NCBI GenBank assembly: GCA_029863625.1
Contig: JAOTUY010000008.1
Span: 1-64,000 of the forward strand
Direction: 5' to 3'
Length of the DNA: 64,000 bases
DNA from: Acidimicrobiia bacterium
Lineage (GTDB): Bacteria; Actinomycetota; Acidimicrobiia; Spongiisociales; UBA4744
The notes under the pieces are model-generated. The model did not search any database. It saw only the letters and a list, made by a program, of their open reading frames with translations, and was not told the origin of the DNA. Of the stretch, positions 58,353 through 64,000 are shown one piece after another. Each line of letters starts with the position of its first letter. Position 1 is the first letter of the stretch. Made by a program: the position numbers and the translations under genes.

Positions 58353-58638
58353 ACTAGGAGTACCGGCAGCACCCATAAACCGGGGGGCCGAATCCGACTC
58401 CGTCTTCAGATCGGGACGGCCACCATCGTGCGCGTGTCGATGGTTCCCAACAGTTTGGCCGGTTGGGGTTCGATCGCCCTGCGCTGCGCCGCGGCGTAGT
58501 ACCTCTCGGAGACGGACTCGATGCCATCCTCAGCCCCGACGATCCGGATGGACCGGTTGTCCCCAGGACCCTCCAGGTCCCAATGACCTGAAGACCGGTG
58601 GAAGGGCGCGCCTCGACGACCGCTCGTAACTCACTCAC

Positions 58639-58680
58639 GGTACCTGGAACTTGAAACCTGCTGGCAGCAGCAGACTCCTA
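58639..58680 (+). repeat. Heptamer array H (GGTACCT GGAACTT GAAACCT GCTGGCA GCAGCAG)
   Basis: Three strong and two degenerate phased units. Confidence 0.65.
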
Positions 58681-58690
58681 GTCTGCCTTC

Positions 58691-59929
58691 GTGACCGACC
58701 GACTCCTCACCCGCCCGTTTGTGCTGGCCTGGATGGCCAACATGGCCCAGGGCATGGCGTTCACGATGTTTCTCCATTTCCCCGGATTCCTCAAGAGTCT
58801 GGGCGCCGGGGAGGTGGAGATCGGACTGATAGTCGGACTCACTGCGGTGGCATCGATCGCCGTTCGGCCTTCGGTTGGCCGAGCGATGGACGAGCGGGGA
58901 CGGCGGCCGGTCATCTTGTTCGGAAACATCGTCAACGTCGCGATTCTGGCTCTCTACCTGACCGTCAATCAGTTAGGGGTTTGGCTATATATCGTGCGCA
59001 TCGTCCATGGCTTCGCTGAGGCGCTGCTGTTCACGGCACTGTTCACCTACGGCGCGGACCAGGTTCCGGCCTCCCGACGTACGGAAGGGATCGCTCTGTT
59101 CGGTATCTCGGGGATGTTGCCCATCGCTCTCGGTGGGGTGCTCGGTGACGTGGTCCTGGCCCGCTGGGACTTCAGAGTCTTCTTCGTCGTGGTGCTCGGG
59201 TTCGGGATTCTCTCGCTGCTCCTGTCGCTGCCGCTTCCCGAATCGCATCTCACCGGGCAACCCGGCCAACGGCCCAAGCGTTTCCTCGCTTCGGTGACGC
59301 AAAAGAACCTCCTTCCACTTTGGTGGGTCACTCTGGTGTTCTCTCTGGCGCTCACCGCGTACTTCACTTTCCTCAAGACGTTCGTCCTCGACACCGGGAT
59401 TGGGTCGGTCGGGCTCTTCTTCTCCGCCTACGCCGCCACAGCCATAGGTCTCCGACTGTTCGCTGCCTGGCTGCCCGATCGGGTTGGACCAAAACGGGTG
59501 CTGTACCCCGCGCTGGGTTCCATGGTGTTGGGTTTCGTGGTACTGGCCTCTGCCGCAGGGGCCGGAGCCATAGCCGTTGCCGGTGTTTTGTGTGGCGCCG
59601 GCCACGGATACGCGTTCCCGATCGTGATGGGCATGGTCGTATCGCGAGCCGCAGACGTGGATCGGGGATCGGCGATGGCGATCTTCACCGGTTTGTTCGA
59701 TGTGGGCGCCTTGCTGGGCGGCCCGGTCTTTGGCGCCATCATCCGTTTCGGCAGCTACGCAGCGATGTTTCTGGCTGCGGCCGGTTGGATGTTGGTCGGC
59801 GGTCTTGTTTACGCCTTTTGGGATCGATCCAATCCCATGGCCCCATCCGCGACCAGGCGGCGCCGTCTGGGAGGAACCTCGATGATCCCCGGCGAGAGCG
59901 CGGTTGTCCTCCCGGACACCGATCCGTAG
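58691..59929 (+). CDS. MFS transporter
   Basis: 12-TM-like pattern; SVGRAMDERGRRPVILFGNI. Confidence 0.92.
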   Translation: MTDRLLTRPFVLAWMANMAQGMAFTMFLHFPGFLKSLGAGEVEIGLIVGLTAVASIAVRPSVGRAMDERGRRPVILFGNIVNVAILALYLTVNQLGVWLYIVRIVHGFAEALLFTALFTYGADQVPASRRTEGIALFGISGMLPIALGGVLGDVVLARWDFRVFFVVVLGFGILSLLLSLPLPESHLTGQPGQRPKRFLASVTQKNLLPLWWVTLVFSLALTAYFTFLKTFVLDTGIGSVGLFFSAYAATAIGLRLFAAWLPDRVGPKRVLYPALGSMVLGFVVLASAAGAGAIAVAGVLCGAGHGYAFPIVMGMVVSRAADVDRGSAMAIFTGLFDVGALLGGPVFGAIIRFGSYAAMFLAAAGWMLVGGLVYAFWDRSNPMAPSATRRRRLGGTSMIPGESAVVLPDTDP

Positions 59930-59946
59930 ACCCAACCGGCCGCCCG

Positions 59947-60002
59947 AAGCACAAAGCACGAAGTACCAAGTACCAAGTACCAAGTACCAAGTACAAAGTA
60001 CG
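59947..60002 (-). repeat. Heptamer array B (minus: CGTACTT TGTACTT GGTACTT x4 CGTGCTT TGTGCTT)
   Basis: Eight contiguous 7-nt units, 56 bp. Confidence 0.97.
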
Positions 60003-60018
60003 CACACCGAAGGCGTGC

Positions 60019-61890
60019 TTACCAAGCCCCGCCACCACCGCCTCCACCACCGCCTCCACCGCCGCCGCTGAAGCCCCCTCCGCCACCCGATGAACCCGGT
60101 GGGGCGAAAGCACCGGTCAGAGCCGACTGCAAGCCGGCGAGAGCATTGGTGGAGTGGCCGCCGGAGAATCCTTGCGTGCCGTACCAGTAGATATGACTCG
60201 TCTGGGCCAGTTCCTCCGGGGCATGGATCCGGGCGGCCTCCAGTACATCGTCGGCCACCCCGAGGGTGATGGCGTATACGAGATACTCATCCCAGAGATC
60301 CAGGGCGATCGCGGGTGCCTCATGCAGCCGGCTGAAGTCCTGGAGGTACCTCTTGAAGGCCTGCCAGCGAACCGCCAGCAATGCACCCTGGTCGGTGCGT
60401 TTGACCCAGCCCGTCTGACGGAATCCGAACGCGGCAACGATGGCGGCATTGATCACAAAAGCAACGATGAGGCCGGGCACCAGGAACGGCGCCCACCGTG
60501 ACCCGGCCACGGCCGCCCAGAAGGGATACACAACAGCGAAGACGACAACCAGAATGCCGATAGCCCAGGCGAGCGGCTTGCCGCCGCTCCGGTCCAACAG
60601 ACCGAGCCGCACTTGTTCATCGCGCGCTGCACTCTCGAACTCGTCGTAGCTGCGGGCGTTGGCGGCGGCATCGTCACGGATCTCCTTCCGGAACTCGGTC
60701 AGCGGCAATGGCCCATCTGCCAGGACTCTCGTCAGGATGTCCATCACCGGCTTCTCCACCGCACCGTCGGCCCGGTTGACGTCGGCCAGCCCGATCTGGA
60801 GGTCGGAGATGTCCTCCCGCCGGAGCCCCATCCAGGTACTCTTCTCGACGCTTACCGGTTGGGCGGCGAGCGCCCCGCGACGGATCAAATCGAACATCGT
60901 GGCGACGAAATCCTCGGTCCCAACAGGACCTTGTCGTAACAAACCTCCGACTACCGCGGGGGGATGCTTGGACGGCGGCTCTTGTTCGTATTCCCGGTCG
61001 TACACAACATCGGGCTCACGCCCGTGCCGCCGATAGATGACCAGCACGGCGATAGTGGCCGGCAGAAACGCCAGCAAGGCGAGCGTCACCACCAGGAAGA
61101 TGAGCAGGGTGCGATCGGTGGCGGCCTGACTGTCTTGTGCCTGCTCATAACCGAGAATCTCATCCAGGCCGTCACCGGCGATAACGGTTGCTCCGCCGGT
61201 CGATCGCAGGTCGGAGCGAGGGAACACTACCCGCAGCTCGACCCATTGGCCGGATGGGATACCTTCGGCCGTGAGGCTCGGGGATACTCCGTCTGCCCCC
61301 AGCGAGGTCGATCCACCGACCGAGCGAGGGTGTCCCCACACGAGCACATCCCCTGCAGCCTGGTCCCCCGGCAGATCCATCGTCGCAAAGAGGTGTCCGA
61401 GCGGCTGGTCCCACTGATCGCCCCACACCTTCAGATTGACATCAACAACGTCGTCGTATGCGACGGCCAGCCCCAGCATCCGGTAGCTGACCGTAAAGGT
61501 GCGGGCCTCGTTGAAGGCCTCGTAGTGCCACACGACCCGTACAAAACTGGATCGTCGCTCGACCCCGAAGGTTCCCAGATCGCCTTGCGAGCCGAGTTCC
61601 GTTGGTGCACCGGGCCGGTAGGCGACGCTCTCGTCGGCGACCTGGACGTCGACGATGTCTTCTCCTGATCGCAGAGGAATGTCGCGCCAGGCTCCCGTGA
61701 ACAGGTCATCGAAGTCGTAGGTAATGTGCTCGGTGACCGAGACCGACCCGTCCGGCTCGACAACGACCTCGACGTCCGTATTGGTGAGATTGAACGACTT
61801 GGCTGCCGCCGGGAGGGCGGCCAGAACCGAGAATACCGTCGCCAGGACGGCGACGAGACCGACAGATCGAAGTCGACCGATCCTTCTCAG
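60019..61890 (-). CDS. DUF2207-family membrane protein with Gly-rich tail
   Basis: Signal peptide, [27 protein letters not shown] (hand-translated beyond the 61533 ORF start), C-term [22 protein letters not shown]; likely CTG start at 61890. Confidence 0.8.
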   Translation of the reverse strand: MRRIGRLRSVGLVAVLATVFSVLAALPAAAKSFNLTNTDVEVVVEPDGSVSVTEHITYDFDDLFTGAWRDIPLRSGEDIVDVQVADESVAYRPGAPTELGSQGDLGTFGVERRSSFVRVVWHYEAFNEARTFTVSYRMLGLAVAYDDVVDVNLKVWGDQWDQPLGHLFATMDLPGDQAAGDVLVWGHPRSVGGSTSLGADGVSPSLTAEGIPSGQWVELRVVFPRSDLRSTGGATVIAGDGLDEILGYEQAQDSQAATDRTLLIFLVVTLALLAFLPATIAVLVIYRRHGREPDVVYDREYEQEPPSKHPPAVVGGLLRQGPVGTEDFVATMFDLIRRGALAAQPVSVEKSTWMGLRREDISDLQIGLADVNRADGAVEKPVMDILTRVLADGPLPLTEFRKEIRDDAAANARSYDEFESAARDEQVRLGLLDRSGGKPLAWAIGILVVVFAVVYPFWAAVAGSRWAPFLVPGLIVAFVINAAIVAAFGFRQTGWVKRTDQGALLAVRWQAFKRYLQDFSRLHEAPAIALDLWDEYLVYAITLGVADDVLEAARIHAPEELAQTSHIYWYGTQGFSGGHSTNALAGLQSALTGAFAPPGSSGGGGGFSGGGGGGGGGGGGGAW

Positions 61891-62435
61891 AAACGCACCT
61901 CCGGCACCTGATCCGCCTCGCCGGGGGCCTCGAAGAATGGCTTCACCGAGAAACCGGTCATGGCGGCCACCATGTTGGAGGGCACCGTCTGCACCCGGTT
62001 GTTGAAGGTCAACACGGAGTCGTTGTAGATCTGCCGAGACACCGCGATCTTGTTCTCCGTTTCGGCCAACTGGGTCTGCAACTCGGAGAAGTTCTGGCTG
62101 GCTTTCAGGTCCGGATACGACTCGGCCAGAGCGAAGAGTTGCTTCAGTGCACCCGTGAGAAGGTTCTCGGCCTGTGCTTGTTCCTCAACCGTCCCCGCTG
62201 CCACCGCCCGGTTTCGCGCCTCAACGACCTGCTCAAACGTTGACTGCTCGTGACCGGCATAGCCCTTGACGGTTTCGACCAGATTTGGAATCAAGTCGTA
62301 GCGCCGCTTCAACTGCACATCGACCTGCGCCCAAGCATTGTCCGTCCGGTTCCGCAATCGGACCAGACTGTTGTAGATGCCGAAGAACGCCAGCACCAGG
62401 ACGACAACTACGACACCGGCAATCACATAGCCCAC
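61887..62435 (-). CDS. lemA: LemA family protein
   Basis: [43 protein letters not shown]. Confidence 0.95.
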   Translation of the reverse strand: MGYVIAGVVVVVLVLAFFGIYNSLVRLRNRTDNAWAQVDVQLKRRYDLIPNLVETVKGYAGHEQSTFEQVVEARNRAVAAGTVEEQAQAENLLTGALKQLFALAESYPDLKASQNFSELQTQLAETENKIAVSRQIYNDSVLTFNNRVQTVPSNMVAAMTGFSVKPFFEAPGEADQVPEVRF

Positions 62436-62453
62436 TGATCCCCCTCGATTCGA

Positions 62454-62795
62454 GTGTTGCCGAGTCTAGGAGCCTGCCCGGTCGGGACGCCGACCGAAAG
62501 CCCTAAAATCAGGCGCCGGTTCCTCGCTCCCGCCTTCCTGTGGGGCTTCGCCTTCTCGGTGACCTGGCTTTACCTCAACTTCCTCTTTGAGAGCTTGGGG
62601 TTTTCCAATTCCCTGGTTGGCACCGCCAACGCCATCCCCAACATGGTCGCCATCGTCTTTGCGTCAGGATTCCTCGTCCTTTTCGCCGCCATGCTGCTCC
62701 ACGCGGCCGGAATCACATACTCGTGGCTCATACTGCGACCGCTCGAGGAAGCTGCCGGGGATCCACTGGATCGAACCGACCCGCCGGCCCTCTAG
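62454..62795 (+). CDS. Small hypothetical membrane protein
   Basis: TM segments [18 protein letters not shown] and [19 protein letters not shown]. Confidence 0.55.
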   Translation: MLPSLGACPVGTPTESPKIRRRFLAPAFLWGFAFSVTWLYLNFLFESLGFSNSLVGTANAIPNMVAIVFASGFLVLFAAMLLHAAGITYSWLILRPLEEAAGDPLDRTDPPAL

Positions 62796-63400
62796 CCGAA
62801 CCGGCCGGCGGCCGCCTGCCAGATCAAGACTCCTCCGAGCAGCACCAGCAAACCACCGCTCCCGGCCAGGATCCGGCGGTACCAGGCCAGGCTGAGAGCT
62901 CTCCGGCCATGGGCGACCCCCCAGGCCAGGGAGAGCTTGGTCCCGACCAGCAACCCGTAGAAACCGAGCAGGAATGCAACCGCCGGGGCCGCTCCTCTGT
63001 GCCAAGCCGACACCAGCAGAGGCCCGCCGACCGCCAACCAGAAAAGCCATGGATGTGGACTCAGGATGTTGGTGATGAACCCTCGCCGGAGGTCACGAGG
63101 GTCGGCCGGCCGGTGCTCGAAGGACGCCCGCTCTGCCCTCCGAAAGGTATCGACCCCCAGGAAGACTACGAACAGACCGCCGGCGGCGGCCAGGTACGGC
63201 AGCACTCGGGTCGGGAACGCACCAACGGCCAGAACGCTGAGCGCAACTACGGGCAAGTCCGACAGCAGTGGGGCAATTGCCACCCGCACTCCGGCCGCCA
63301 CACCACGCTGCAGCGCGGTCGTCACCACCAGCGCGCTCAACGGCCCGGGGCTGATGCCGGCCGCAAAGCCGAGCGAGATGCCGAGAAGAAGTTCAGACAC
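62792..63400 (-). CDS. LysE-family transporter
   Basis: SELLLGISLGFAAGISPGPLSALVVTTALQRGVAAGVRVAIAPLLSDLP; GTG start at 63400. Confidence 0.88.
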   Translation of the reverse strand: MSELLLGISLGFAAGISPGPLSALVVTTALQRGVAAGVRVAIAPLLSDLPVVALSVLAVGAFPTRVLPYLAAAGGLFVVFLGVDTFRRAERASFEHRPADPRDLRRGFITNILSPHPWLFWLAVGGPLLVSAWHRGAAPAVAFLLGFYGLLVGTKLSLAWGVAHGRRALSLAWYRRILAGSGGLLVLLGGVLIWQAAAGRFG

Positions 63401-63404
63401 GGTC

Positions 63405-63446
63405 AGGTTTCGAGTCTCGGGTTCCAGGTTCCAGGTTCCAGGTCGC
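63405..63446 (-). repeat. Heptamer array C (minus: GCGACCT GGAACCT GGAACCT GGAACCC GAGACTC GAAACCT)
   Basis: Six phased units. Confidence 0.92.
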
Positions 63447-63539
63447 CTTTCCCCAGCCGAGACGGTGGAGGTCGAGGCTCGGCCGTGCGGACGGCCCGCG
63501 CCCATACGGGAGGACGCTGATTGGCAACACGACGGCGTG

Positions 63540-64000
63540 CTACCCCAGGGCTTCGGCCATGGCCCGGCCGATTTGGGTTGGGTCGTCCAGAACGACTGCC
63601 CCGGCCGCTCGCAATGCGTCCATCTTGGCTCCGGCCGTTCCCTTCGAACCGGAAATGATGGCCCCGGCATGACCCATCTTCTTGCCGGCAGGAGCGGTAA
63701 CCCCCGCCACATAGGCCACCACCGGCTTGTCGACGTACTCCTCGATGTAGGCGGCAGCCTGCTCTTCAGCGTCTCCGCCGATCTCCCCGATCATTACGAT
63801 GCCTTCGGTTTCCGGATCGGCCTGGAAGAGAGACAACACATCTATGAAGTTCGTGCCCGGTACCGGGTCGCCGCCGATGCCAATGCAGGTGGTCTGACCG
63901 ATGCCAAGCGTGGTGAGTTCGTGCACCGCCTGGTAGGTGAGCGTGCCCGATCGGGACACAACCCCCACGTTCCCCGGGAGCGTGATCTCATCAGGCATGA
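63540..64000 (-). CDS. sucD: Succinyl-CoA ligase alpha subunit (5' end outside window)
   Basis: [72 protein letters not shown]. Confidence 0.93.
   Translation of the reverse strand, partial: MPDEITLPGNVGVVSRSGTLTYQAVHELTTLGIGQTTCIGIGGDPVPGTNFIDVLSLFQADPETEGIVMIGEIGGDAEEQAAAYIEEYVDKPVVAYVAGVTAPAGKKMGHAGAIISGSKGTAGAKMDALRAAGAVVLDDPTQIGRAMAEALG

Overview
GC-rich chromosomal window, probably from an actinobacterium; WhiB, F420-type LLM oxidoreductase, Eis-like GNAT and trimeric-type SdhCAB support this, but finer placement (Acidimicrobiia-like) is only inference. Bases 1-~6020 are the right end of an integrative element: SDH/ClpP-class protease, HTH proteins, excisionase-like protein, DUF3987-like protein, and a tyrosine integrase abutting a tRNA-Ala(CGC). 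The rest is mostly housekeeping and metabolic: translin-family protein, moaB(pseudo)-moaC-moeA-galU-plsY, uppP, an amine/aldehyde catabolic cluster, mrp, an ECF sigma/anti-sigma/RseB-like operon with tatA, whiB, sdhCAB, mdh, icd, folD, purH, purN, lemA and sucD. Two signals stand out. (1) A 12-kb block (38.5-50.7 kb) holds 13 TadE/TadG-like pseudopilin genes in five consecutive transcription units, with no Tad motor, platform or prepilin peptidase gene in the window. (2) A family of intergenic period-7 tandem arrays has a different heptamer at each locus, but all units fit one phased consensus (about G-R-N-N-R-C-T). Some arrays sit beside a three-copy structured palindromic repeat and beside decayed genes. 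Gene remnants were read in the spacers: HU-family, DapA-family, four-helix-bundle/23S-IVP family, and moaB split by an amber codon. All calls come from reading the sequence and the supplied ORF track; no database search was run.
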